A stretch of 64,000 bases of DNA from Methylobacterium gnaphalii (GTDB lineage: Bacteria; Pseudomonadota; Alphaproteobacteria; Rhizobiales; Beijerinckiaceae), in assembly GCF_007992215.1 (NCBI RefSeq), contig NZ_BJZV01000011.1, positions 62,001 through 126,000 on the forward strand. The letters are read 5' to 3'. Shown one piece after another: positions 19,442-27,890 of this stretch. The notes below the pieces were generated by a model. That model saw only the letters and a list, made by a program, of their open reading frames with translations. It did not search any database and had not been told where the DNA came from. The translations under genes were made by a program, and so were the position numbers. How positions within the stretch are numbered: the first letter of the stretch is position 1; every line of letters begins with the position of its first letter.

Positions 19442-19687
19442 ATGACAATCACGTTGGTACGGTCACTGGCCGCTCTCTCGGGCGCCGTTCTTCTCGGCTG
19501 CACGACGGGTGCGGCGCTAGCGGCGACGACCCCCGTCGAGCGCGGCCCCACCAGAATGGCCGAGGCGGTCCAGGCCCAGACGGTGGCTGTGGATGACGAT
19601 GCGTCGGCAATCTGTAACAAGAGCCGCAAGCGGCTCTGGATCGAGGGCGAGGGTTGGATTGTCCGTCGCGTCACGACCTGCCGCTGA
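19442..19687 (+). CDS. Small exported protein, possible lipoprotein
   Basis: 81 residues from ATG 19442. A signal sequence (LVRSLAALSGAVLLGCTTGAALA) contains LLGC, which could be a lipobox, although an ALA cleavage site for signal peptidase I lies just after it. The mature part is short and ends with two cysteines flanking KSRKRLWIEGEGWIVRRVTT, which may form a disulfide. I do not recognise the family. Confidence 0.6.
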   Translation: MTITLVRSLAALSGAVLLGCTTGAALAATTPVERGPTRMAEAVQAQTVAVDDDASAICNKSRKRLWIEGEGWIVRRVTTCR

Positions 19688-19828
19688 GCCAAGAGGGGCT
19701 TCCACGACGGTCCTTTCGACGGGAGGGCGACCCGTGTCAGCATTCTGCCTCACTGGCGCGACAGGTCATTCCGGAACGAGCTAGGGCAGGATGTGATTGA
19801 CCTCGCATCGAGCCTGGAGTCCTTTCCG

Positions 19829-20260
19829 ATGCGTCCCATGCTTTTCAGCCTTGCCATGTTGGCCTCGTCCTATGCCGCGTCAGGCGCGACGGCAGGCGAG
19901 CGCTTCAGCGTCGTCGAGGATTACGGCTATGGCGGCGGATACGGGTTCGCGGGCGAAGCAATCGGTGGCGCCTATATCGGCGCTCCCCTCACGCGCTTCC
20001 CGCGTCCAAACGAGATCGTGCCGCCGGCCTGGGGTTACGGCACCTATGGCGTCCCGACCATCACGGGCATCCGCCAAGCGCCGGCCGGGGAGCCGACGCT
20101 GACGGTCATCAACAGCCGCGACACGGCACCGAGGCGTGGAAGCAGCGCCGTGCGGCATGCGTCGCGCGATGGGCAAGGGCAGTGGACCGTCGGCTCCTCT
20201 TCAGCCCAACCGAGCCGGAGCGGCGTGCGCGTGATCTCGGTGACCGTGCCGCACCGCTAA
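19829..20260 (+). CDS. Exported glycine/tyrosine-rich hypothetical protein
   Basis: 143 residues from ATG 19829 (a GTG at 19793 would lengthen it by 12). Signal peptide MRPMLFSLAMLASSYAASGA, then a Gly/Tyr-rich stretch (DYGYGGGYGFAGEAIGGAYI) and a short Pro-rich segment. The C-terminal part ending RSGVRVISVTVPHR is basic. Probably periplasmic or surface-associated; no function is assigned. Confidence 0.6.
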   Translation: MRPMLFSLAMLASSYAASGATAGERFSVVEDYGYGGGYGFAGEAIGGAYIGAPLTRFPRPNEIVPPAWGYGTYGVPTITGIRQAPAGEPTLTVINSRDTAPRRGSSAVRHASRDGQGQWTVGSSSAQPSRSGVRVISVTVPHR

Positions 20261-20421
20261 GGGCGGCAAAGGGCCATCCAACGCCAGGTCAATCATCGGC
20301 TGCGGCTGCGGATTTTGCCCGCCATCTCAAGTTGAGCATCTCACGAGCGGAGGCTTTAACCTCTTGCCGTCATCCTGCCTGGACGGTTGCCGCCGGGCGG
20401 GACCGATCACTGCAGGCTGAG

Positions 20422-21318
20422 ATGCACATCGCAATCGTCGATTCGAGCCGCGTCGTCCTGAAGCTCATCGCAGGGCTTCTTGAGCCGCGCGGTCACGTGG
20501 TCGAACTTTTCACAGATTCCTCCGAGGCGCTCGACTATCTGTCCAACCAGCCGTCTGTGAAGGCCTTGATCACCAGCCTGGAGGTCAAGCCGATCAGCGG
20601 GCTGGAGCTGTGCTGGGCCTCGCGCCTGATCGGCGACGCGAACCGGCCGCTCTCGATCATCGTGATGTCCTCGACGCGCTGCACGCACACGCTGGCCGAA
20701 GCCCTCGACAGCGGGGCCGACGATTTCATCGAGAAGCCGCCGAGCGCCGAGGAGCTTCACGCACGCCTGCGCGCTGCCGAGCGGCTCACCACCCTGCAGG
20801 CGACCTTGATCCGTCTCGCCGAGACCGATCCCCTCACCGGCCTCATGAACCGCCGCGCCTTCATGAGCCGCGCGCACGAGGCTGTCACCCAGGCTGAAAC
20901 CTCCGGCAAACTCTCTGCGGTCCTGCTGGACATCGATCACTTCAAGCGCATCAACGACGCCCACGGCCACGATATCGGCGACGAGGTGATCAAGGCGGTG
21001 GCCGGGTTGATCTCCGGCAAGGGCATCGCCGGCCGGTTCGGCGGCGAGGAATACGCGCTGATCCTGCCGGAGCGGGATCTCGATGAAGCCATGATAGTCG
21101 CCGAGCGCCTGCGGCGTCAGATCCTCGGCCTGCGCATCCCAGCCGAGACGGGGCCTGTGACACTGTCCTGCAGCTTCGGCGTCAGCATATGGCAGGATGG
21201 CGATACGGTCGACGGCTTGCTCAAGCGCGCTGACATCGCGCTCTACGCAGCGAAGACGACAGGCCGTAACCGCGTCGTCGCCTCGGGCACGGAGCAGCCA
21301 CTCAGCAAAGCATGCTGA
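20422..21318 (+). CDS. Diguanylate cyclase with degenerate receiver domain
   Basis: 298 residues from ATG 20422. An N-terminal CheY-like domain (1-120) begins MHIAIVDSSR and keeps the acidic pocket residue Asp7 and the conserved Lys105 in DDFIEKPPS, but the phospho-acceptor position in ALITSLEVKPISG is Ser52 rather than Asp. A GGDEF domain follows (about 133-290) with DPLTGLMNRRAF, LLDIDHFKRINDAHGH and the active-site RFGGEEYAL (GGEEY 207-211). The RxxD product-inhibition site expected a few residues earlier is absent. It should make cyclic di-GMP, without classical phosphorylation control and without I-site feedback. An upstream extension of the frame is not part of the protein. Confidence 0.88.
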   Translation: MHIAIVDSSRVVLKLIAGLLEPRGHVVELFTDSSEALDYLSNQPSVKALITSLEVKPISGLELCWASRLIGDANRPLSIIVMSSTRCTHTLAEALDSGADDFIEKPPSAEELHARLRAAERLTTLQATLIRLAETDPLTGLMNRRAFMSRAHEAVTQAETSGKLSAVLLDIDHFKRINDAHGHDIGDEVIKAVAGLISGKGIAGRFGGEEYALILPERDLDEAMIVAERLRRQILGLRIPAETGPVTLSCSFGVSIWQDGDTVDGLLKRADIALYAAKTTGRNRVVASGTEQPLSKAC

Positions 21319-21528
21319 GATAACCTGGAACGCTTTTCGCTGCCGTTGGAACTATTCACTCTTCGCCATGCAACCTGTCCCAACGCGGGATCAGAATGGC
21401 ACAAATCCCAACGTCGTATTGCGGATTTGAACCACTTTACTGCACAAGACCGCTGGAACGACTCTTGTTCTGAGCACCCCGATACGGCCGCGATGTATTG
21501 CGGCGGCACGCGTAACGGGGAGTGCGGT

Positions 21529-22176
21529 ATGAGCCACACGGTCGAAGTCCTGATCGTCGATGAACCTCTTGGGTTCGATCCGAACTTTCGGGCAGCACTG
21601 GAACATACCCCGGCTCTGCGCACGATCGGCGAAGAAGATCTCGGTGCGGGCGCGCTCGACACCGTTGTCGCCCTGATCTGCGTGCGCGAGACACTTCTTG
21701 CCGCGGCCTGCGAGCGGATCGCGGCTTTGCGTCACCGTCAGCCCTCGCTGCGCATCCTCGTGATCTTCCAGTCGCTTGGTTCGGACGACCTTCGCAACCT
21801 GCTCGATGCCGGCGCCGACGCCTTCGTCGGGCGCGGAACTCCGGCACGCGACGTCTGTGGCGTTATCCTCGCACTGGCCGGCGCTGCAGCCGAGATCACC
21901 ATCGAGGCCCGCTCCAACGGCTACGCGTCCGCTCCGGACGTCCTGGCTCTGACGCCGCGCGAGGCCGAGGTGCTGCGCTTCCTCAGCGCCGGCTTCTCGA
22001 ACAAGGAGGTGGCGCGCCGCCTCTCCCTCTCGGTCCGTACAGTCGAGACGCACCGGCTCAACCTGCGCCGCAAAACGCAGACTGGCCGGCTCAAGGATCT
22101 CGTGATGCTCGCCCGCCAGCTCGGCCTCGATCCGGTGATCGACGCCGATCTCCCGCGACGCGCGGCGTCGCATTGA
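21529..22176 (+). CDS. LuxR/NarL-type transcription regulator with atypical receiver
   Basis: 215 residues from ATG 21529, preceded by GGGGAG. The C-terminal domain (about 145-205) is a clear LuxR helix-turn-helix: LTPREAEVLRFLSAGFSNKE followed by VARRLSLSVRTVETHRLNLR. The N-terminal region resembles a response-regulator receiver (VEVLIVDEP at the start, LLDAGADAFVGRGTP at the end) but where the acceptor aspartate should be it reads VVALICVRET. It probably binds DNA without receiving a phosphoryl group in the usual way. It follows the diguanylate cyclase in the same direction, 210 bases downstream; a functional link is possible but unproven. Confidence 0.8.
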   Translation: MSHTVEVLIVDEPLGFDPNFRAALEHTPALRTIGEEDLGAGALDTVVALICVRETLLAAACERIAALRHRQPSLRILVIFQSLGSDDLRNLLDAGADAFVGRGTPARDVCGVILALAGAAAEITIEARSNGYASAPDVLALTPREAEVLRFLSAGFSNKEVARRLSLSVRTVETHRLNLRRKTQTGRLKDLVMLARQLGLDPVIDADLPRRAASH

Positions 22177-22278
22177 GGGAAGGCCACTCGCCGTTGCTGA
22201 CGCCGGCGAGGCCCCGCCGATGACATCGCGGCGAATGTGAGGAGAGGCTTGCCGGCCGTACGCGTCTGGGCCGCCTCC

Positions 22279-23436
22279 TCACGCGGCACGACGGCGCTTC
22301 GAGGCCTGTGCCCTCGCTGGAGAGGTCTGCCTGCGTGCCCCTGTCACCCGCTGTCGAGGCCGCGCGGCATCTTCAAGTCGCTTTCGCAGCAAGCCCAGTA
22401 CGGCAGCCTCCTCCGGCTTGAGGGCGTTGAGGTCTTCGGTCAGCTCGTCCTCGACGGCCTCCTTCACCTGCAGCAGGAGCGCCCCCTCCAGGTAGCAATC
22501 AAGCACCTGCGGGTGGATGTAGCATTTCCGACAGATCGTCGGCGTGTTGCCGAGGCGGGAGGCGACGGCCTCGATGGCATCGCGCACGTTGCGCTTGGCC
22601 ATGGCCTCGCTGTCGAAGCTCTCGAACTCCTTCAGAGCCAGCGCGGCAAGCACCGTGCCGGCCCAGGTCCGAAAATCCTTCGCGGTGAAGTCCCGGTTGG
22701 TGATCTCGCGCAGATAGGCGTTGACGTCCGACGAGGTGACGTCCCTGCGAACGCCCTCTTCGTCGAGATACTGGAACAGCTCCTGGCCTGGCAGATCCTG
22801 GCAGGCTTTTACGATCCGAGCGACGCGCCGATCGCGGATCGAGAGGTTCCACTCTTTGCCGCTCTTGCCCTTGAAGCGGAAAGTCAGCTCCGCGCCTTCG
22901 ATCTTTACGTGGCGGTCGCGCAGCGTCGAGAGGCCATAGCTCTTGTTTGAGCGGGCATAATCGTCGTTGCCGACGCGGATCAGGGTGTTCTCCAGCAGGT
23001 GCACCACGGTAGCGAGCACCTTCTCGCGCGGCAGGCCGCGCTTGCCCATATCGGCGTCGATCCGAGCGCGGATGCCCGGGAGCGCGTCGGCGAATTCCAT
23101 GATCCGCTCGAACTTCGTCACCTCTCGCGCCTCCCGGAAATCCGGGTGGTAGCGATACTGCTTGCGACCCTTCGCATCGCGGCCCGTCGCCTGAATGTGG
23201 CCGTTGGCGTGCGGACAGATCCAGACGTCGGTATAGGCCGGCGGGATTGCGAGCTTCTTGATGCGCGCGATCACGGCCTCGTCGCGGATCACCTTGCCGT
23301 CGGTATCCCGGAACGAGAAGCCCGTCCCGCTGCGCTTGCGCGTGAAGCCCGGTTTCGAATCGTCGACGTAGCGCAGACCCGCTTCGCGGGCGGCATCGCG
23401 CGGGTCAACGGTTCCGGTAGCTTCGCAGGCTGGCAT
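22279..23436 (-). CDS. DNA topoisomerase IB (poxvirus/bacterial type)
   Basis: 385 residues. Relaxes supercoils through a 3'-phosphotyrosyl intermediate. The N-terminal subdomain has GFSFRDTDGKVIRDEAVIAR and IPPAYTDVWICPHANGHIQA; the catalytic domain has RVGNDDYARSNKSYGLSTLR, FRFKGKSGKEW, DFRTWAGTVLAA and the active tyrosine in CRKCYIHPQV. The C-terminus is a basic tail (RRQTSPARAQASKRRRAA), likely for DNA contact. ATG 23436. Confidence 0.93.
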   Translation of the reverse strand: MPACEATGTVDPRDAAREAGLRYVDDSKPGFTRKRSGTGFSFRDTDGKVIRDEAVIARIKKLAIPPAYTDVWICPHANGHIQATGRDAKGRKQYRYHPDFREAREVTKFERIMEFADALPGIRARIDADMGKRGLPREKVLATVVHLLENTLIRVGNDDYARSNKSYGLSTLRDRHVKIEGAELTFRFKGKSGKEWNLSIRDRRVARIVKACQDLPGQELFQYLDEEGVRRDVTSSDVNAYLREITNRDFTAKDFRTWAGTVLAALALKEFESFDSEAMAKRNVRDAIEAVASRLGNTPTICRKCYIHPQVLDCYLEGALLLQVKEAVEDELTEDLNALKPEEAAVLGLLRKRLEDAARPRQRVTGARRQTSPARAQASKRRRAA

Positions 23437-23529
23437 GGGGGTTTTCTCGCGCGGCGTGAGACCTCAACCGAAATTCAGCCGGCCATGTTCCAGCCCTCGA
23501 CGCCCGCGACTGTTCGGTGGTGCAGGGGG

Positions 23530-23952
23530 CTAAAGCCAGCGCTCCATCACGGTGCGCGGGCTCTCGGCCCAACCGATCCGCTCGTAGAAGGCGCGCACGG
23601 CCGTGTTGGTCTTACGCACCAGGAGTTGTGCCTTGCGGATGCCGCGCGCGCGCAGCCAGTCCTCACCTGCCCGCACCATGACCCGCCCGAATCCGGCATC
23701 GCGATGGGCCGGATCGACGGCGACGTAGTAGAGCCAGCCGCGGTGGCCGTCATGTCCCACCATGGCGGATGCAACGACCCCGTGATCGGCCAGGGTCCCG
23801 ACGAGGATGTCGGAGTTCTCACGGCCTGCCGCGAGATCGATGTCGGCGTCCGGATCGTTGTACGGCACCACGAGCCCGCAGGTGATCCAGAGGGCCTTGA
23901 CCGAGCCGCGATCGGCGTCCGTTAAGGCTCTGATGCTCAGCGTTCCGTCCAT
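23530..23952 (-). CDS. GNAT family N-acetyltransferase (YpeA-like)
   Basis: 140 residues from ATG 23952. The acetyl-CoA binding loop is YYVAVDPAHRDAGFGRVMV, followed by LLVRKTNTAVRAFYERIGW, typical of RimI/YpeA-like acetyltransferases. The substrate cannot be told from sequence. Divergent from the GT4-like gene, with only about 35 bases between start codons. Confidence 0.87.
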   Translation of the reverse strand: MDGTLSIRALTDADRGSVKALWITCGLVVPYNDPDADIDLAAGRENSDILVGTLADHGVVASAMVGHDGHRGWLYYVAVDPAHRDAGFGRVMVRAGEDWLRARGIRKAQLLVRKTNTAVRAFYERIGWAESPRTVMERWL

Positions 23953-23987
23953 ACCGCGGTCTCGTGCCCGTGCTACAGACCGCCACC

Positions 23988-24605
23988 ATGGACGCTCCGA
24001 CCCAACCTCCTAAAGCCGCGACGGGCTCCCCGAAAACCCTTGCCTTCGTGGCGAGCGAGGATGCCGTCTTTGCCGCACATGGCCTGCCGATGGCCCGATC
24101 TGCGGTGGCGGTGGGCCTGGCGGTGGTGGTCATCACGCGGATCGGCACGCACCGCGAGGCCATCGAGGCTACCGGCGCGCGCCTGATCGCGCTGGAAGGC
24201 GGCCAATCGGGGATCAACCCCATGACCGCGGGCTACGCGGCAGGGCAGGTCTCGGCGATGCTGAAGGCGCTTAGGGCCGACATCGTGCATTGTGTCGGGC
24301 TGCGCGGCATCCTCGTCGGCGGCACGGCCGCGGCGATGGCCGGCATTGCGAACCGCGTCTTCGCGCCGGGCGAGTTCTCGGGGAAAGGCGGCCGGCTATC
24401 GCGGCTCGCTGTGAAAGGCCTGCTCCGCGGGCCGCTGGCGAGCCGGAACACGCGCTATCTGTTCGAGAACGCAGACGACGCCCGTGCCCTCGGCCTCGAC
24501 CCGGCAGATACCGCCGTGACCATCCTCGACCGGAGAGGCAGCGATGCCGGGGCGGCCATCGGTCATGCTGTCGCCGGCATCTACGCGGAGTTGCTCTCCG
24601 CGTGA
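23988..24605 (+). CDS. GT4-like glycosyltransferase N-terminal-domain protein
   Basis: 205 residues from ATG 23988 (GTG 23964 possible). The sequence around HGLPMARSAVAVGLAVVVIT and LRADIVHCVGLRGILVGG resembles the first Rossmann domain of family 4 glycosyltransferases, which reads an acceptor sugar. The nucleotide-sugar-binding C-terminal domain with its E-x7-E motif is absent, so catalysis is doubtful. Its TGA stop overlaps the GTG start of the next gene (GTGA), suggesting coupled synthesis with the methyltransferase. Confidence 0.6.
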   Translation: MDAPTQPPKAATGSPKTLAFVASEDAVFAAHGLPMARSAVAVGLAVVVITRIGTHREAIEATGARLIALEGGQSGINPMTAGYAAGQVSAMLKALRADIVHCVGLRGILVGGTAAAMAGIANRVFAPGEFSGKGGRLSRLAVKGLLRGPLASRNTRYLFENADDARALGLDPADTAVTILDRRGSDAGAAIGHAVAGIYAELLSA

Positions 24606-25258
24606 CCCCATCCCGCGACCCACTCGCCTTCATCCGTGCGAATACGCGTCTGATCCCGGTGCCGCATGCGCCGGAGATCCGGCTGCACGTCGCCGACGAG
24701 GCGACCGAGCTCTGGCAGAAGACCGAGGAAGAGCTCGAAGAGATCGGCCTGCCGCCGCCATTCTGGGCCTTCGCCTGGGCGGGCGGCCAGGCGCTCGCCC
24801 GCTACATCCTCGACCATCCCGAGACGGTCGCTGGCAAGCGCCTGCTCGACTTCGCCTCCGGCTCCGGCCTCGTCGCTATCGCCGCCGTGAAGGCAGGCGC
24901 CGCTCATGTGCTCGCAAGCGACCTCGACGCCTTCGCCCTTGCCGCCATCCCCCTCAACGCTGCCGCCAACGGCGTCGCCGACCGGATCACCGCGACGGGC
25001 GAAAACCTCATCGGCAGCGACGATCCCTTCGACGGCGTCCTTGCCGCAGACATCTTCTACGAGCGCGACCTCGCCGGCGCCGTCGGCGCCTGGCTCCAGG
25101 AGCGGCATATGCGCGGCACGACCGTGTTGATCGGCGATCCCGGCCGCTCCTACCTGCCGCGCGACCGGCTCGAGGCCATCGCGACCTACGAGGTGCCGGT
25201 GACGCGCTCCCTCGAAGATGCTGAGATCAAGCGATCGAGCGTCTGGCGGTTTCGCTGA
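24602..25258 (+). CDS. ETFB lysine methyltransferase-like class I methyltransferase
   Basis: 218 residues from the GTG at 24602. LPPPFWAFAWAGGQALARYI followed by LLDFASGSGLVAIAAVKAGA (SAM-binding motif I) and ASDLDAFALAAIPLNAAANG is characteristic of the PrmA-related family that includes the electron-transfer flavoprotein beta-subunit lysine methyltransferase. DGVLAADIFYERDL is the DxFY-type motif of this group. It may methylate the ETF beta subunit, in keeping with the beta-oxidation genes elsewhere in the window, but no etf gene is nearby. No SD is obvious; translation probably follows from the overlapping upstream gene. Confidence 0.78.
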   Translation: MTPSRDPLAFIRANTRLIPVPHAPEIRLHVADEATELWQKTEEELEEIGLPPPFWAFAWAGGQALARYILDHPETVAGKRLLDFASGSGLVAIAAVKAGAAHVLASDLDAFALAAIPLNAAANGVADRITATGENLIGSDDPFDGVLAADIFYERDLAGAVGAWLQERHMRGTTVLIGDPGRSYLPRDRLEAIATYEVPVTRSLEDAEIKRSSVWRFR

Positions 25259-25385
25259 CGGCGCGGTCCATCCGCCGACGCACCGCGAAATAGCCCCGAT
25301 TGACGGTTCAATCTCCATTCATGAGGGGAAGAGCGCTGTCGTGCCGCCCCGGCTCGTCTATCGAGCCAGCCGAGGGAGGCTCTTC

Positions 25386-27890
25386 ATGCGCGCAGCGTCG
25401 CGGTTTCTCGCTCTTCTGACGATCCTGTCGTTGTGCCTCCTCGGTAGTCTCGCCCAGGCAGACCCGGCGCCGGGCGGATCCGAGAAGCGGATCGCCCTCG
25501 TCATCGGCAATGCCGGCTACAAGGCCGGCGAATTGGCAACACCCGCCAACGATGCCGGCCTCGTCGCGCAGACTTTGCAGGCGGCCGGCTTCGACGTCGT
25601 CGGCGCCCGCGACCTCGACGAAGATGCGCTGCGGCGCGCGATGCGCGACTTCACCGACAAGGCCGCGCAATCGGGGCCGGATACGGTCGCCTTCGTCTAC
25701 CTCGCTGGCTACGGCCTCCAGCTCAATGGGGAGAACTACTTCACGCCGGTCGACGCCGAGATCGCCTCCGCCGCCGAGGTGCCTGTGCGGGCGCTGCGGC
25801 TGTCCGACTATAAGCGCCAACTCGCCGCGACCCCGCTGAAGGCGCGCTTCATGGTGCTCGATGCGGCCCGCACCTCGCCCTTCGCCAAGACCGGCGATCC
25901 GCTCGCCGGCGGTCTCGCCCTGACCGAGGCGGAGCCCGGCTCGCTCGTTGCCTTCAACGCGGCACCCGGGACGGTCGGCCCGCAGGAGAAGGGGCCGTAC
26001 GGCGCCTATGCCCGGGCGCTGGTCGAGATGATCCGCGAGGGCGGCCTGCCGCCGGCGGAGCTGTTCGACCGCGTCCGCCTGCGCGTCAGCGAGACCACGC
26101 AGGGCGGTGAGGTGCCGTGGAGTGTCTCGCGGATCGAGGGCAGCTTCGAGTTCTTCAAGCGCGCGGCCGATGCGCCGCCGGTCGCCGACGCCGAGAAGGT
26201 CGCGGCCCTCAACCAGCGCCCGCTGAAGGAGATCGGGCCCCAGGACGCCTATGCTGCCTGCCTGCAGCGTGACACGCTGCAGGGCTACGAGGAGTTCGTC
26301 TCCGCCTACCCGCGGGATGCGCTGGCCAAACGCGTGCGCGTCCTGATCGCGGCGCGGCGCGAGGCGCAAACATGGCGGCGCAGCTCTCTCGCGGACAGTC
26401 CGGACGGCTACTGGTCGTATCTCAGCCGCTACCCGCGCGGGCCGCACGCCTGGGATGCCCGCCGCCGCCTCCGCGAGCTCTCCGTGGCGCTGGAGCCGCC
26501 GCCCCATTTCGCCATGCTCGATTACGACGTGCCTCCGCCGCCGCCGGACGAGGTCGTCTATGTCGACCGCCCGACGGTCTATTTCGACGACCCTGCCTAC
26601 GAACTCGCGCCGCCGCCCCCGCCGCCCGCATTCTTCCTGCCACCGCGGCCGGCCTACATCGTCGACCTGGCGCCACCACCACCCGTCTATGTCGATTACG
26701 CCCTGCCGGCGCCGGCTTTCGTGCCGATCCCAGCCTATGTCAGCGCGCCGGCCAACATCGCGGCACCGCCGTACAACGTCTACTACCGGAACATCCACAA
26801 CGTGACGGCGATCGACGAGATCAACCGACAGAATGTGGAGTTCTCGCGCGAGCGGCGCGGCCCCTCGGCCCTGGCCGTCGGGGCCGGTGCCGTGGCCGGC
26901 GCAGCGGCCGGGCTCGCGATCTCGCGTGTCGCACTGCCGCCCGCCGTTGCGAACCGGGCCGCGCTCCCGGGCAACGGTCCGGCAGGCATGAACGGTCCGG
27001 GAGGCCGTGCCGGCGTCAGGCCCGGTATCAACGGCAATCCCGCTCTCGCGCCGAACGGCCAACCGGTCATTCCGCAGCAGGCCGCCCGCCCAGGCCAGCC
27101 TGGCCTTCCCGGGCAGCCGCAGCAGGGACTTGCGCCAGGCGCGCGTCCGGGGCTCGGTCAGGCGCTCCCGGGCCAGAATGGGCAGCCGCTCCAGCAGCAG
27201 GTGAACCGTCCCGGACAGCCCGGGCAGGGACTCGTTCCCGACAACCGGCTCGGACAACCGGGTCTCCCCAACCCGAACGGGCAGGTCCAGCCGCAGCAGG
27301 CCAACCGGCCGGGCCAGCCTCTTCAACCCGGTCAGGTGCAGCCGGGCGTTACGCCCGGTCGACCGGCCTTCGGCCAGAGGCCTGCGGGGCAGGGGGGGCC
27401 GCAACCGTTGCAACAGGCCAACCGTCCGGGCCAACCGGCACAGGGTCAGCCGCCGCAGAACGGCGCAGCACCGCAAGTCGTGCGGCCGGGCCAGCCTCCG
27501 GGAGGAGCAGGCGCCGCTCATCAGCAGGTGATCCAGCAGCGCCAGATGCAGCAGCAGCAGGCAGCCCAGCAGAGGGCGGCGGTCCAGCAGCAGCAGGCCG
27601 CCCAACGCCAGCAGATGATGCAGCAGCAGGCGGCGCAGCAGCGCCAGATGCAGATGCAACAGCAGGCTGCCCAGCGGCAGCAGCAGGCTGCCCAGCAGCG
27701 GCAGATGATGCAGCAGCAACAGATGCAGCAGCAGCGCGCCGCTCAACAGCAGCAGATCGCGCAGCAGCGTCAAATGCAGATGCAGCAGCAGGCCGCGCAG
27801 CGTCAGCAGATGATGGCGCGCCCGCAGCCGCAGCCGCAGCCGCCTCGCGGTGGCGGACGCGTCTGTCCGCCGGGAGTACCGTGCCGGTGA
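25386..27890 (+). CDS. Exported pseudo-caspase (peptidase C14 fold) with Pro/Gln-rich tail
   Basis: 834 residues from ATG 25386. A signal peptide (FLALLTILSLCLLGSLAQA) is followed by a caspase-like domain (about 34-250) opening KRIALVIGNAGYKAGELATP. At the catalytic positions the sequence reads YLAGYGLQLNGENYF, with Tyr109 where the histidine of xxGHG should be, and VLDAARTSPF, with Ala161 in place of the LDAC cysteine. The protease should therefore be inactive. After it come a helical region with two WRRS/SYLSRYPRG-type SEL/TPR-like segments (about 285-365), a Pro/Tyr-rich stretch (370-470), a short Gly/Ala hydrophobic stretch (about 495-520), PGQP-type repeats (540-710) and a Gln/Met-rich tail (711-815) ending VCPPGVPCR. 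Probably periplasmic or outer-surface scaffold; its stop overlaps the DinB start as GTGA. Confidence 0.8.
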   Translation: MRAASRFLALLTILSLCLLGSLAQADPAPGGSEKRIALVIGNAGYKAGELATPANDAGLVAQTLQAAGFDVVGARDLDEDALRRAMRDFTDKAAQSGPDTVAFVYLAGYGLQLNGENYFTPVDAEIASAAEVPVRALRLSDYKRQLAATPLKARFMVLDAARTSPFAKTGDPLAGGLALTEAEPGSLVAFNAAPGTVGPQEKGPYGAYARALVEMIREGGLPPAELFDRVRLRVSETTQGGEVPWSVSRIEGSFEFFKRAADAPPVADAEKVAALNQRPLKEIGPQDAYAACLQRDTLQGYEEFVSAYPRDALAKRVRVLIAARREAQTWRRSSLADSPDGYWSYLSRYPRGPHAWDARRRLRELSVALEPPPHFAMLDYDVPPPPPDEVVYVDRPTVYFDDPAYELAPPPPPPAFFLPPRPAYIVDLAPPPPVYVDYALPAPAFVPIPAYVSAPANIAAPPYNVYYRNIHNVTAIDEINRQNVEFSRERRGPSALAVGAGAVAGAAAGLAISRVALPPAVANRAALPGNGPAGMNGPGGRAGVRPGINGNPALAPNGQPVIPQQAARPGQPGLPGQPQQGLAPGARPGLGQALPGQNGQPLQQQVNRPGQPGQGLVPDNRLGQPGLPNPNGQVQPQQANRPGQPLQPGQVQPGVTPGRPAFGQRPAGQGGPQPLQQANRPGQPAQGQPPQNGAAPQVVRPGQPPGGAGAAHQQVIQQRQMQQQQAAQQRAAVQQQQAAQRQQMMQQQAAQQRQMQMQQQAAQRQQQAAQQRQMMQQQQMQQQRAAQQQQIAQQRQMQMQQQAAQRQQMMARPQPQPQPPRGGGRVCPPGVPCR
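27520..27835 (+). repeat. CAG-rich triplet repeat coding for Gln-rich tail
   Basis: Degenerate tandem CAG/CAGATG/GCCCAG units inside the pseudo-caspase gene, coding QQQ, QMQQQ and AAQQR repeats. Such tracts change length easily by slippage, but unit steps keep the frame. Confidence 0.8.

Noticed and set aside
21331..21352. GGAAC upstream of the LuxR-type gene, possibly EcfG promoter
   Set aside because: The distance to the following GTT is only about 13 bases, too short for the consensus.
25308..27773. 821-residue antisense frame opposite the pseudo-caspase gene
   Set aside because: Shadow of the Gln/Pro-rich repeats; the opposite strand has the signal peptide, start and recognizable fold.
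27520..27835. CRISPR-like regular repeats
   Set aside because: The repeats are short coding triplets without spacers and keep an open frame.
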